Source: Allorhizobium borbori (lineage in GTDB: Bacteria > Pseudomonadota > Alphaproteobacteria > Rhizobiales > Rhizobiaceae). From it: 64,000 bases of DNA. The position numbers and the translations under genes are program-made. The notes beneath the pieces are model-generated. The model had not been told where the DNA came from, made no database searches, and was given only the letters and a program-made list of their open reading frames with translations. Positions 47,813 to 56,731 of this stretch are shown piece by piece. The number at the start of each line of letters is the position of its first letter. The stretch's first letter is position 1. The stretch lies in the NCBI RefSeq assembly GCF_014196535.1, contig NZ_JACIDU010000011.1:1-64000 (forward strand), read 5' to 3'.

Positions 47813-49693
47813 ATGAGCTTCAACGATAAATCTGGAAAATCCGGCGACAAGCGTCCCGGCAGTGGCAAGACGTTCAAGGGTGGCAAGCCGGCCGGCGGGC
47901 CGGGCAAGTTTGCCAAGGGCGGCCCTGCGAAGGGCGGCTTCAACAAGGGCGGGCCGAAGGATGGTCCGCGCGATGGCAAGAGCCGCTTTGAAGGCAAGCC
48001 GACCCGTGACCGCGTTCAGCGCGATGATGCGCCCGCCCGCAGTTTCGCGGCGAAGACGCCCCGTCCGAAGCCTGCTGCCGAAGGCGCGCCGGGCGAACCG
48101 GAACGCATTTCCAAGCTGCTGGCCCGTGCCGGTGTGGCATCGCGCCGCGATGTCGAGCGCATGATCATGGAAGGCCGTGTCAGCGTTAACGGCAAGGTGC
48201 TGGAGACGCCGGTTCTCAACGCCACCTTCGCCGATACGATCGAAGTGGACGGCAAGCCGATCCGCGGGCCGGAGCGCACGCGCCTTTGGCTTTATCACAA
48301 GCCCGCCGGTCTGGTGACGACCAATTCCGATCCGGAAGGCCGCCCGACCGTGTTCGACAACCTGCCGGCAGAACTGCCGCGCGTGCTGTCGGTCGGTCGT
48401 CTCGATATCAACACCGAAGGCCTTCTGCTGCTGACCAACGATGGCGGCCTTGCCCGTACGCTGGAGTTGCCGAAGAACGGCTGGCTGCGCCGCTACCGCG
48501 TGCGCGCCCATGGCAAGGTGGAACAGTCCGATCTCGACACGCTGAAGGACGGTATTGCCGTCAATGGCGTGCTCTATGGCGGCATCGAGGCGACGCTCGA
48601 CCGTGTGCAGGGCGGCAATGTCTGGATCACCATGGCGTTTCGTGAAGGCAAGAACCGCGAAGTCAAAAACGTGCTGGGGTCGCTCGGCCTTGAGGTGAAC
48701 CGCCTCATCCGCCTGTCCTACGGACCGTTCCAGCTTGGGGAACTGCCGGAAGGGGCTGTCCTCGAAGTGCGCGGCCGCACATTGCGCGATCAGCTCGGCC
48801 CCCGTCTTATCGAGGAATCCGGCGCCAATTTCGATGCGCCCATCTTCACCACTTCGGTGGATGAGGACGAGGACGAGGCACCCGCCAAGCCCGCCCGCCG
48901 CAGCGATGAGGCCAAGGCCGGGCCGCGCGGCGAGCGCAAGCCCTTCGACAAGGGCGACAGGTTCGACAAGGGCGCAAAGCCTGCCCGTGGCGGTTTCGAC
49001 AAGCCCCGCCGCGATGCCGATCAGGACGACGACCGTCCGAAGCGCCCGAAGCCGGGCGCAAGCCGCACGGCGAACATCTGGATGGCGCCAGGCGCCCGTC
49101 CGGTTGGCGCGAAGAAGGCCGCCAAGGGGGAGCGTCCGCGTGCGGAAGCCGCGCCCTATCGTCCAGTGTCGGACATGCCCTCGGTCGCCTCCACCATTCG
49201 CCGCAGCGGCGAGGAGAACGAGTGGATCAGCGCCAGCGAGGCCGCGCCCGCCCGCCGTTCGCGTGACGACGACGATCGTCCGGCGCGCAAGGGTTTTGGC
49301 GGCGGCAAGCGCGATTTCGGCGACAAGCCGCGCGGCGACCGCGAAGGCCGCCCCGAACGCGCCCCGCGTGGTGAGCGCTCCTTTGGTGACAAACCGCGTA
49401 GCGACCGGCCTTTTGGCGACAAGCCGCGGGGAGAGCGCGCATTCGGTGACAAGCCTCGTGGTGAAGGACGTTCGTTCGAGCCCCGCGAGGGCCGTCCCGA
49501 GCGCGCTGGCGGTGATCGGCCCTTCGGTGACAAGCCCCGGGGCGGAAAATCCTTCGGTGGAAAACCGCGTGGTGAGGGTGGCAAGTCCTTCGGTGGTCCG
49601 CGTGGCGCGGGTGGCGGTGGCAAGCCGTTTTCCGGCAAGCCGCGCGGCGCAGGCGGCGGCAAGCCCGCCGGTGGTCGTGGCAGGAAGGGGTAA
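47813..49693 (+). CDS. rluB: 23S rRNA pseudouridine synthase (RluB type) with long repetitive tail
   Basis: RluB-type enzymes isomerise a uridine in helix 80 of 23S rRNA. The S4 RNA-binding domain is at about residues 100-150 ([20 protein letters not shown]). The catalytic domain, about 160-340, includes [18 protein letters not shown] with the catalytic Asp, and [20 protein letters not shown] (motif). Before and after it the protein is low-complexity. Residues 1-95 are Gly/Lys-rich. About residues 350-626 form a basic tail with at least eight degenerate FGDKPRG-like repeats. At 626 residues it is about twice the size of E. coli RluB. The start is the ATG at 47813. Confidence 0.9.
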   Translation: MSFNDKSGKSGDKRPGSGKTFKGGKPAGGPGKFAKGGPAKGGFNKGGPKDGPRDGKSRFEGKPTRDRVQRDDAPARSFAAKTPRPKPAAEGAPGEPERISKLLARAGVASRRDVERMIMEGRVSVNGKVLETPVLNATFADTIEVDGKPIRGPERTRLWLYHKPAGLVTTNSDPEGRPTVFDNLPAELPRVLSVGRLDINTEGLLLLTNDGGLARTLELPKNGWLRRYRVRAHGKVEQSDLDTLKDGIAVNGVLYGGIEATLDRVQGGNVWITMAFREGKNREVKNVLGSLGLEVNRLIRLSYGPFQLGELPEGAVLEVRGRTLRDQLGPRLIEESGANFDAPIFTTSVDEDEDEAPAKPARRSDEAKAGPRGERKPFDKGDRFDKGAKPARGGFDKPRRDADQDDDRPKRPKPGASRTANIWMAPGARPVGAKKAAKGERPRAEAAPYRPVSDMPSVASTIRRSGEENEWISASEAAPARRSRDDDDRPARKGFGGGKRDFGDKPRGDREGRPERAPRGERSFGDKPRSDRPFGDKPRGERAFGDKPRGEGRSFEPREGRPERAGGDRPFGDKPRGGKSFGGKPRGEGGKSFGGPRGAGGGGKPFSGKPRGAGGGKPAGGRGRKG

Positions 49694-49699
49694 GGCATC

Positions 49700-50260
49700 G
49701 TGCGGATCGTAGGTGGAGACTTCCGGGGGCGCGCGCTGGCGACCCCGAAATCCAGCGCCATCCGGCCGACCATCGACCGGACGCGCGAAAGCCTGTTCAA
49801 CATTCTCATGCACGCCTATCCGGAAGCGCTGGATGGCACCCGCATGATGGATGTGTTCGCCGGCACCGGTGCGGTGGGGCTGGAAGCCCTGTCGCGCGGC
49901 TGCCGCAATGCGCTTTTCGTGGAAAACGGCGTCGAAGGCCGGGCGCTTTTGTGGGAAAACATCGATACGCTCGGCCTGCACGGGCGCACCCGCATTCTCA
50001 GGCGCGATGCAACCCGGTTGGGCGCCATCGGCGCGCTGGAACCCTTCCACCTGATTTTCGCTGATCCGCCCTATGGCAAGGGTCTTGGCGAACAGGCGCT
50101 CAGGGCAGCCCATGAAGGCGGCTGGCTGGAGCCGGGGGCGCTGGCCATTCTGGAAGAAAGCGCCGATGTCGAGCCGCAGGTCTATACGGCCTTCAAGTGG
50201 CTCGAAACCCGCGCCTTCGGCGACACGAAGATGCACTTCTATCGCTATACGCCGGCGTAA
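49700..50260 (+). CDS. rsmD: 16S rRNA (guanine-966-N2)-methyltransferase RsmD
   Basis: RsmD methylates G966 in the 30S head. The 186-residue protein has RIVGGDFRGRALATP at the start, the SAM motif DVFAGTGAVGLEALSRG and the N-methyltransferase motif ADPPYGKG. Translation starts at GTG 49700, 6 bp after the rluB stop, so the two rRNA-modifying enzymes are translationally linked. Confidence 0.96.
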   Translation: MRIVGGDFRGRALATPKSSAIRPTIDRTRESLFNILMHAYPEALDGTRMMDVFAGTGAVGLEALSRGCRNALFVENGVEGRALLWENIDTLGLHGRTRILRRDATRLGAIGALEPFHLIFADPPYGKGLGEQALRAAHEGGWLEPGALAILEESADVEPQVYTAFKWLETRAFGDTKMHFYRYTPA

Positions 50261-50274
50261 GGCGAGGGCGGGCC

Positions 50275-51144
50275 ATGACGATGAACGCGCTGCCTGCCAT
50301 GTCTGACACCTCCACACCCAGCATTGCCGTTGCCTTTGGCGGCGGCGGTGCGCGCGGGCTTGCGCATATCCACGTCATCGAGGTGCTGGATGAGCTGGGC
50401 CTGAAACCGGTGGCTGTCTCCGGTGCCTCCATCGGCGCCATCATGGGGGCGGGCCTTGCCGCCGGCATGAGCGGGCGGGAGATCCGCGAGTTCACCGTGG
50501 AAACGCTCGGCAATAGCGGGCTCGTTCTCGCCAAGCTCTGGAGTATCCGTCCCAACACCATGCGCGAGACGCTGGGTGGCTTCCGGCTCGGCCAGTTCAA
50601 TCTCGAGCGTGTTCTCAAGGCCTTTCTGCCGGACCGTATTCCCGCCGATTTCGACGAACTCGTGCTGCCGCTTATCATCGCCGCCACCGATTATTACGGC
50701 CAGTGCGAGGCGCTGATCGAAAGCGGGCCGCTGCGCAAGGCGATTGCCGCTTCTGCGGCGCTGCCGGCGCTGTTCATGCCGGTGAGGATCGACGGAAGGG
50801 TGCTGATCGATGGCGGCGTTTTCAACCCGATTCCCTATGAGCCGTTGATGGACAAGGCCGATATCGTCATCGGCGTCGATGTGGTCGGTGCGCCGGAAGG
50901 CGACGGAACGCATGTTCCCAACCGGCTCGACAGCCTTTTCGGGGCAAGCCAGCTCATGATGCAGGCCAATGTGGCCCTGAAACTGAAGATCGCGCCGCCG
51001 CATATTTTCCTGCGTCCGCCGGTCAACCGGTTCCGCGTCCTGGACTTCCTCAAGGTTGGCGAAGTGCTGGATGCGACCGCCAGCGTTCGCGACGAGTTGA
51101 AGCGCGAACTGGACCGCGCATTCGAAGCCCATGCGAAAGCGTGA
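50275..51144 (+). CDS. Patatin-like phospholipase family protein
   Basis: This is a patatin-fold serine hydrolase, 289 residues from the ATG at 50275. The oxyanion hole is FGGGGARGLAH, the nucleophile elbow is GASIG with Ser52, and the second member of the Ser-Asp dyad is DGG with Asp179. It resembles the RssA/YchK-like bacterial group. There is no signal peptide, so it is cytosolic or membrane-associated. The substrate is probably a phospholipid or acyl ester. It starts 14 bp after rsmD and is likely in the same operon. Confidence 0.9.
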   Translation: MTMNALPAMSDTSTPSIAVAFGGGGARGLAHIHVIEVLDELGLKPVAVSGASIGAIMGAGLAAGMSGREIREFTVETLGNSGLVLAKLWSIRPNTMRETLGGFRLGQFNLERVLKAFLPDRIPADFDELVLPLIIAATDYYGQCEALIESGPLRKAIAASAALPALFMPVRIDGRVLIDGGVFNPIPYEPLMDKADIVIGVDVVGAPEGDGTHVPNRLDSLFGASQLMMQANVALKLKIAPPHIFLRPPVNRFRVLDFLKVGEVLDATASVRDELKRELDRAFEAHAKA

Positions 51145-51227
51145 TGCTGCATTGCACAATCATCCGCTTTCGGGCTTGATGCGGCCATTCTCGGGCAATA
51201 AATGAAAGGCAACGAAAGGCCGATTTC

Positions 51228-52574
51228 ATGACCGATACGATTCAATCCGCGACGCTTGCCGACCGTGCCGGCGAACTGGTCGATCTTGCCCGCAAGGCTG
51301 GCGCCGACCGGGCCGACGCCGTCATCGTGCGCTCCCGCTCCACGGGCGTCAGCGTCCGGCTGGGCAAGGTGGAGGGCACGGAATCGTCGGAAAGCGACGA
51401 TTTCTCGCTGCGTGTCTTCGTCGGCAACAGGGTGGCCAGCGTTTCCGCCAATCCCGGCTTCGATCTCAAGGCGCTCGCTGAACGCGCCGTCGCCATGGCC
51501 AAGGTTTCGCCGGAAGATCCCTTCGCGACGCTTGCCGACGAGGCGATGCTCGCCCGTGACATTCCCGATCTCGACCTCTTCGACGGCACCACCGTTTCGG
51601 CGGAGGAACTGACCGAGGCGGCGCTTGAGGCCGAAGCCGCAGCCCTCGCCGTCAAGGGGGTGTCGAACAGCGGCGGCGCTTCCGCCGGTGCCGGCATGGG
51701 CGGTCTCGTGCTCGTCACCTCGCACGGCTTTTCCGGCAGCTACATGGCAAGCCGTTTCAGCCGCTCCGTCAGCGCCATTGCTGGCGAAGGCACGGGCATG
51801 GAGCGTGACTACGACTATGATTCCACGCTCTATTTCGCCGATCTGCGCGGCAGCGCCGAAATCGGCCGCCTTGCCGGCGAGCGCGCGGTGAAGCGCCTCA
51901 ACCCGCAGCGGCTCGATACGCAGGCCAATGTGACCGTCGTCTTCGATCCGCGCGTGGCGCGCGGCTTCGTCGGCCACATTGCCGGCGCCATCAATGGCGC
52001 ATCCGTCGCCCGCAAGACATCCTTCCTGCGTGACCGCATGGGTGAGCAGGTGCTGAAATCCGGCCTCTCGATCACCGACGATCCGCTGATCCGCCGCGGC
52101 TCCTCCTCGCGCCCCTTCGATGGCGAAGGCGTGAAGGGCGAAAAGCTGACGATGATCGAGGACGGCGTGCTGAAGCACTGGTTCCTCTCCACCTCCACCG
52201 CCCGCGAACTCGGCCTCGTCACCAACGGACGCGGCGTGCGCGGCGGCAATCAGGTGTCGCCCGCCTCCACCAACCTGGCGCTGGAGCCGGGTGACGTTTC
52301 GCCGGAGGATCTGATCCGCTCGGTCGGCAAGGGTGTCTACGTCACGGAACTGATCGGCCACGGCGTCGACATGCTGACGGGTGAATATAGCCGCGGCGCT
52401 TCCGGCTTCCTGATCGAGAACGGCGAACTCACGGTTCCCGTGTCGGAAATCACTATTGCCTCCAATCTCAAGGAAATGTTCCTGCGGGTGACGCCGGCGA
52501 ACGATATCGACCGCTCCTTCGGCGTTGCCGCGCCGACGCTTGCCATCGAAGGCATGACGCTGGCGGGCCGATGA
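51228..52574 (+). CDS. pmbA: TldD/PmbA-family protein PmbA (TldE)
   Basis: PmbA is the partner of TldD in the metalloprotease that matures microcin-like peptides and degrades the CcdA antitoxin in enterobacteria. The sequence lacks the HExxxH zinc motif found in TldD, as expected for PmbA. Typical stretches are RSTGVSVRLGKVEGTESSES, FVGHIAGAINGASVARKTSF and RGVRGGNQVSPASTNL. The 448-residue length is normal. It overlaps cysQ by 4 bp. No tldD is present in the window. Confidence 0.92.
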   Translation: MTDTIQSATLADRAGELVDLARKAGADRADAVIVRSRSTGVSVRLGKVEGTESSESDDFSLRVFVGNRVASVSANPGFDLKALAERAVAMAKVSPEDPFATLADEAMLARDIPDLDLFDGTTVSAEELTEAALEAEAAALAVKGVSNSGGASAGAGMGGLVLVTSHGFSGSYMASRFSRSVSAIAGEGTGMERDYDYDSTLYFADLRGSAEIGRLAGERAVKRLNPQRLDTQANVTVVFDPRVARGFVGHIAGAINGASVARKTSFLRDRMGEQVLKSGLSITDDPLIRRGSSSRPFDGEGVKGEKLTMIEDGVLKHWFLSTSTARELGLVTNGRGVRGGNQVSPASTNLALEPGDVSPEDLIRSVGKGVYVTELIGHGVDMLTGEYSRGASGFLIENGELTVPVSEITIASNLKEMFLRVTPANDIDRSFGVAAPTLAIEGMTLAGR

Positions 52575-53395
52575 ACATGACCCGGCTCCACGCGACAAAT
52601 CCGGGCCCCTGGGACGACGATCTGGCGCTGCTTTCGCAGGCTGCACGGGCGGCGGGCGAGGTGGCGATGGGCTATTTTCGCAAGGAGCCGGAAGTCACCT
52701 GGAAGAATGGCGGCCATTCGCCGGTAACCGAGGCCGATTTCGCCGCCAACCGGCTTCTGGACGAACGCCTGCGGGCCGCGCGCCCCGGCTATGGCTGGCT
52801 TTCGGAAGAAAGCGACGACGATCCGGCGCGGCTGGATTGCGAGACGCTGTTCGTGATCGATCCCATCGATGGAACCCGCGCCTTCATCGCCGGCGAACCG
52901 ACCTGGGTCGTCAGTGTCGCCGTCGTCCATCGCGGGCGTCCGGTGGCGGGCGTGCTTTATGCGCCGGTCATGGACGAGGAGTTCTCGGCGGTGGCGGATG
53001 GCATGGCGTTGAAGAACGGCAAGCAGATCACCGTGAAGGGTGCCGAGCCTGCGGCAAAGCTGAAAATCGCCTGTGCCAAGGACATGCTCGGCCACTTCGA
53101 CTCAGGGTTTGCAGCCCGGGTCGAGCGCGCGCCGCATGTGCCATCGCTCGCCTATCGGCTCGCCATGGTGGCCGACGGACGGCTGGATGCGACGCTGGTG
53201 AAGCCCAACGCCCATGACTGGGACATTGCGGCTGCAGAACTTGTGCTTGAATGCGCTGGCGGGGTTCTTTCGGATTGCAACGCAAAGCCGGTAGCCTACA
53301 ATCGCCCGGTGGTTTCGCACGGCTTTCTGTGCGCGGTGGCCAAACCCCTTCAGGAGCCTCTCCTGCGGCACTTTTCCTGGCCCGGCAAAGGTTGA
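52571..53395 (+). CDS. cysQ: 3'(2'),5'-bisphosphate nucleotidase (CysQ-like), inositol monophosphatase superfamily
   Basis: This is a magnesium-dependent, lithium-sensitive phosphatase that probably hydrolyses PAP to AMP; an inositol-phosphatase role is the alternative. The metal sites are LSEESDDDPA, FVIDPIDGTRAFIAGE and HDWDIAAAELVLECAGG. At 274 residues it has the normal length. It overlaps pmbA and precedes DUF4170, waaA and lpxK in the same direction. Confidence 0.88.
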   Translation: MNMTRLHATNPGPWDDDLALLSQAARAAGEVAMGYFRKEPEVTWKNGGHSPVTEADFAANRLLDERLRAARPGYGWLSEESDDDPARLDCETLFVIDPIDGTRAFIAGEPTWVVSVAVVHRGRPVAGVLYAPVMDEEFSAVADGMALKNGKQITVKGAEPAAKLKIACAKDMLGHFDSGFAARVERAPHVPSLAYRLAMVADGRLDATLVKPNAHDWDIAAAELVLECAGGVLSDCNAKPVAYNRPVVSHGFLCAVAKPLQEPLLRHFSWPGKG

Positions 53396-53455
53396 CGTTT
53401 GGCCCGGAATCCAGCAGATGAATGAACGAAGTCAGACAATGGAAGAGACTGTAAG

Positions 53456-53683
53456 ATGACGGATAGCGACAAGAACAAGCAACTGCTGCATCTGGTGTTC
53501 GGCGGCGAACTGGAACATCTCGAAGACGTCCAGTTCAAGGATCTGAGCAAGCTCGACATCGTCGGTATCTTCCCGGATTACGCCAGCGCGCTTGTCGCCT
53601 GGAAGGGCAAGGCCCAGCAGACGGTGGACAACGCCCACATGCGTTACTTCATCGTTCACATGCACAAGCTTCTGGCGCCGTAA
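53456..53683 (+). CDS. DUF4170 small protein
   Basis: This 75-residue protein belongs to a small alphaproteobacterial family (DUF4170) of unknown function. It contains LHLVFGGELEHLEDVQFKD and ends HMRYFIVHMHKLLAP. There is no signal or membrane segment. It lies in the cysQ-waaA interval, as in many Rhizobiales, which suggests a link with envelope synthesis only by position. Confidence 0.85.
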   Translation: MTDSDKNKQLLHLVFGGELEHLEDVQFKDLSKLDIVGIFPDYASALVAWKGKAQQTVDNAHMRYFIVHMHKLLAP

Positions 53684-53797
53684 CATCACGAAAAAGCGAG
53701 CGGGCCGAAGGCTCCGCCGCTTAAATTTCGACGCATTCCGGGGTCATCAACACGCGCTCTTCGCGAAAGGGCGAGTGGAGAAAATAAGGATATTGCG

Positions 53798-53878
53798 GTG
53801 GCAGCAGCAACGCCCTTAAAGGCGGATCGACGGGCATCTGGAATGACGGGTCTGGCCCGTCGGGAGCGACAGTCATGA
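53798..53878 (+). CDS. Possible 26-codon leader ORF overlapping waaA
   Basis: A GTG at 53798 has AAGGA 7 bp upstream and opens a frame of 26 codons, whose TGA (53876-53878) overlaps the waaA ATG as ATGA. It could act as a translational-coupling leader. The codon third positions are not strongly GC-rich, and no family is recognisable, so it may be fortuitous. The rest of the 191-bp spacer between DUF4170 and waaA holds nothing else that I can support. Confidence 0.25.
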   Translation: MAAATPLKADRRASGMTGLARRERQS

Positions 53879-55194
53879 GCAATGCCATGGCCCGTCTCGC
53901 GTTGATGACCTATCGCGGCCTTGGTGTCTGCGCCTACCCGCTGGCCTCGTTCTACCTGCTCTGGCGAACCGCCAAGGGCAAGGAAGACCGCAAGCGCAAG
54001 GCCGAGCGGTTCGGTTATGCCGGAGCGGCCCGTCCGCAGGGACCGCTGATCTGGATTCATGCAGCAAGCGTCGGCGAAATGCTTTCCGTGATTGCGCTGG
54101 TGCGTGAGCTTCGTCGCCTCGATATCGCGGTTCTTCTCACCACGGGCACGGTCACCTCGGCGCAGGTGGCGGCCGAGCGGCTTGGTGCCGACGTCATCCA
54201 TCAATACATGCCCCTCGATCTGAAGCCGGCCGTCGGCCGCTTCCTCGATTACTGGCGTCCGGATGTGGCGGTGATGGCGGAATCGGAAATCTGGCCGACG
54301 ACCATGGTGGAGCTTCAGGCCCGCCATATTGCGCAGGTGCGGGTCAATGCCCGCATGTCGGATCGTTCGTTTGGCCGCTGGATGCGCTATCAGTCCATGG
54401 CCGAGCTTCTGTTTTCCAAGCTTTCACTGGTCGTGGCGCAATCGGACATCGATGGCGAGCGTTACCGCGATCTGGGCGCGTGGCCTGTCGTCGTCTCCGG
54501 TAATCTCAAGGGGGATGCCGAGCCTTTGCCTGTCAATCAGGCCGAGCTGACCCGCTATCGCCAGCAGATTGGCAGCCGCAAGACCTGGGCGGCGATTTCC
54601 ACCTTCGATGGTGAGGAAAAGGCCGCCGCCATGGTGCATCGCGCGCTGAAGGCCCATAACGACCAGCTTACCATCATCGTACCGCGTCACCCCGAACGGA
54701 GCGACGAAATCGAAGCGATGCTGCTGGAAAAGGACCTGAAGGTGGCGCGCCGCAGCCGTGGTGATGCCATAACGCCGGAAACGGATATTTTCCTCGGCGA
54801 CACGATCGGCGAAATGGGCCTTTACCTTCGCCTCACCGATCTCGCCTTCGCCGGTCGCTCGCTGCTGACGGAAACGGGCGGCCAGAACCCGATGGAACCG
54901 GCAAGCATCGGTTGCGCCGTTCTTTCCGGCCCTCATGTCGAGAATTTCCGCGATGCCTATCAGAAGCTGGTACGCAATGGCGGCGCCCGCATCGTCAAGG
55001 ATGTGGAAGTGCTGGCGAAGGCAGTGCATTACCTTCTCACCAATGATATCGCCCGCTTGCGGATGATCGATGCAGGGCAGGCCACGGTGCAGGATATGCG
55101 CGGTGCTTTGTCTGCCACGCTGCGGGCGCTGGAACCCCACGTCAACCCGCTGGCGATGAAAGCGCGGCTGGAGCCGAGGGCTGCCGCCCAGTGA
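53875..55194 (+). CDS. waaA: 3-deoxy-D-manno-octulosonic acid (Kdo) transferase
   Basis: WaaA (KdtA) transfers Kdo from CMP-Kdo to the lipid A precursor at the cytosolic face of the inner membrane. The N-terminal hydrophobic anchor is near residues 10-30. The fold is GT-B: WIHAASVGEMLSVIALVREL in the acceptor domain, ESEIWPTTMVELQARHI and, in the donor domain, GRSLLTETGGQNPMEPASIG with the nucleotide-sugar-binding Glu residues. The 439-residue length is normal. GGGAG precedes the ATG at 53875. lpxK follows. Confidence 0.95.
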   Translation: MSNAMARLALMTYRGLGVCAYPLASFYLLWRTAKGKEDRKRKAERFGYAGAARPQGPLIWIHAASVGEMLSVIALVRELRRLDIAVLLTTGTVTSAQVAAERLGADVIHQYMPLDLKPAVGRFLDYWRPDVAVMAESEIWPTTMVELQARHIAQVRVNARMSDRSFGRWMRYQSMAELLFSKLSLVVAQSDIDGERYRDLGAWPVVVSGNLKGDAEPLPVNQAELTRYRQQIGSRKTWAAISTFDGEEKAAAMVHRALKAHNDQLTIIVPRHPERSDEIEAMLLEKDLKVARRSRGDAITPETDIFLGDTIGEMGLYLRLTDLAFAGRSLLTETGGQNPMEPASIGCAVLSGPHVENFRDAYQKLVRNGGARIVKDVEVLAKAVHYLLTNDIARLRMIDAGQATVQDMRGALSATLRALEPHVNPLAMKARLEPRAAAQ

Positions 55195-55240
55195 GCGGCT
55201 TTGCCGGGAAAGCGGGCGTTTCTGGAGGGAGCCAACGCCG

Positions 55241-56263
55241 ATGATGGCCGCACCTCCGTCATTCTGGTGGACGAAACCCGGCTGGCAGGCCCTGTGCCTT
55301 GCTCCCATCGCTGCCATTTACGGCCTCGTCTCCGGTTACCGCGTGCGCCAGGCGCGCGGTTTTCCGGCTGCCGTTCCGGTTCTCTGCATCGGTAATTTCA
55401 CGCTTGGCGGCGCTGGCAAGACGCCGACGGCGCTGGCGCTCGCCAAGGCCGCGAAGGCCATGGGCCTCACCCCCGGCTTTCTGTCGCGCGGTTATGGCGG
55501 AAGCATCGGTACGGCGGTTCTGGTCGATTCCGCCCGCTACACGGCAGCGGATGTGGGAGATGAACCCCTGCTTCTGGCCGGTGTCGCGCTGACGGCCATC
55601 TCCCGCACCCGGGTGGAAGGTGCACGCCTGCTTGCCGAGCGGGGGGTCGACCTCATTCTCATGGATGACGGCTTCCAGAGCGCCCGCATCGCCATCGATT
55701 ACGCGTTGATTGTCGCGGATGCCCGGCGCGGCGTGGGCAATGGTCTTGTGTTTCCTGCTGGTCCTCTGCGTGTGCCGCTTTCGGTCCAGAGACCGGCGGC
55801 CTCCGCCCTTTTGATTGTCGGGGAAGGGCAGGCAGGGGCGGCACTCGCCGCCGATTTCGCGGCAACCGGAAAGCCGGTCTTCACCGCCGCGCTCAGGCCG
55901 GCTGAAGCGCCCGGTCTTCAGGGCGCGCGGGTTCTGGCCTTCGCCGGTATCGCCGACCCCGGAAAATTCCAGCGCACGCTGGAGGAACTGGGGGCGGAGG
56001 TGGTGGTGCGCCGCGACTTTGCCGATCACGCGCCGCTGGCGGATGCGGAGATTGCCGCGCTTCTGAAGGATGCGGACGCCGGTGACCTGAAGCTTGTTAC
56101 CACCGCAAAGGATGCGGTGCGTCTTGCCGGTCGCGCCGGACTGGCCGCGGAGCTGTTGAACCGGATGCGGGTGGTGGAGGTGGAAATGGCCTTTGCGGAC
56201 CCGCAAGCGCCGCAGGCCATCATTGCCGCCGCCATCGCAGCAGGCAGGGCGCGGCTGGGTTAG
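55241..56263 (+). CDS. lpxK: Tetraacyldisaccharide 4'-kinase
   Basis: LpxK phosphorylates the 4' position of tetraacyldisaccharide-1-phosphate to make lipid IVA. The P-loop is IGNFTLGGAGKTPTALALAK, followed by LSRGYGG and LILMDDGFQS. The N-terminal APPSFWWTKPGWQALCLAP is a membrane-associated helix region typical of the family. The protein has 340 residues. It follows waaA by 46 bp and provides its direct acceptor substrate in lipid A-Kdo assembly. Confidence 0.96.
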   Translation: MMAAPPSFWWTKPGWQALCLAPIAAIYGLVSGYRVRQARGFPAAVPVLCIGNFTLGGAGKTPTALALAKAAKAMGLTPGFLSRGYGGSIGTAVLVDSARYTAADVGDEPLLLAGVALTAISRTRVEGARLLAERGVDLILMDDGFQSARIAIDYALIVADARRGVGNGLVFPAGPLRVPLSVQRPAASALLIVGEGQAGAALAADFAATGKPVFTAALRPAEAPGLQGARVLAFAGIADPGKFQRTLEELGAEVVVRRDFADHAPLADAEIAALLKDADAGDLKLVTTAKDAVRLAGRAGLAAELLNRMRVVEVEMAFADPQAPQAIIAAAIAAGRARLG

Positions 56264-56320
56264 AACGTTTCCAGCCGAAGCGTGCTCGCTTCTGCGTAGG
56301 ATAATGTAGCAGAAACAAAA

Positions 56321-56368
56321 TGATAGAGCATTTCTGGCGATCCCGTAATCACCGCAGATGTTCTATCA
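56321..56368. repeat. Inverted repeat between lpxK and DUF2093
   Basis: TGATAGAGCAT (56321-56331) pairs with ATGTTCTATCA (56358-56368), with one G-T wobble. Its right end overlaps the DUF2093 stop codon. It sits between convergent genes and starts with the same TGATAGAGCAT found at 47722, so it is probably a copy of a dispersed element that doubles as a 3'-end hairpin. Confidence 0.5.
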
Positions 56369-56602
56369 CTGGCCCGGGTTCTGGATGGGGAGCGCGCCAG
56401 CGCGCTTTTCGGCTTCGAAGGAGGCGGTGGCATCCGCATAGGCTTCCTGCCGGGCCACGCTCCAGTAGCGCAACTCATCCAGCGGGATATGCTTGCCGGT
56501 GATGGCGCAGACCACATAAGCGCCATGCGTCATGATCTGGAAATCGCCGTCCAGATATTTCACCTTGGCTTCCCGTGCGCTTGCCATGTCGAACCGGTTC
56601 AT
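56366..56602 (-). CDS. DUF2093 small protein
   Basis: This 78-residue protein belongs to DUF2093, an alphaproteobacterial family of unknown function. The conserved core is EAKVKYLDGDFQIMTHGAYV and CAITGKHIPLDELRYWSV. The start at 56602 has AGGAG upstream. A longer reading would add an Arg-rich leader without family support. It is downstream of mutL on the same strand and convergent with lpxK. Confidence 0.87.
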   Translation of the reverse strand: MNRFDMASAREAKVKYLDGDFQIMTHGAYVVCAITGKHIPLDELRYWSVARQEAYADATASFEAEKRAGALPIQNPGQ

Positions 56603-56731
56603 CCTCTGTCTCCTGCCGCGTGTACTTCTTTGCCATAACGCCGCGAGAAGGCGATTGCCAGCCATTTCAGTACGCGCCCCCCTGCAAATGTTGCGGGGTA
56701 CTCCCGTTGGCGACTGGTGAAAGCGTCATCG

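Noticed and set aside
49300..49690. Possible CRISPR-like or tandem DNA repeat array
   Set aside because: The repeats are in frame, degenerate and code for FGDKPRG-like peptide units. There are no equal spacers and no cas genes.
47462..50317. 951-codon open frame on the minus strand across tadA, rluB and rsmD
   Set aside because: It is the shadow of GC-rich rluB repeats and its neighbours. The Ala/Arg/Leu-rich translation follows from codon bias, and part of it overlaps tadA in a different frame.
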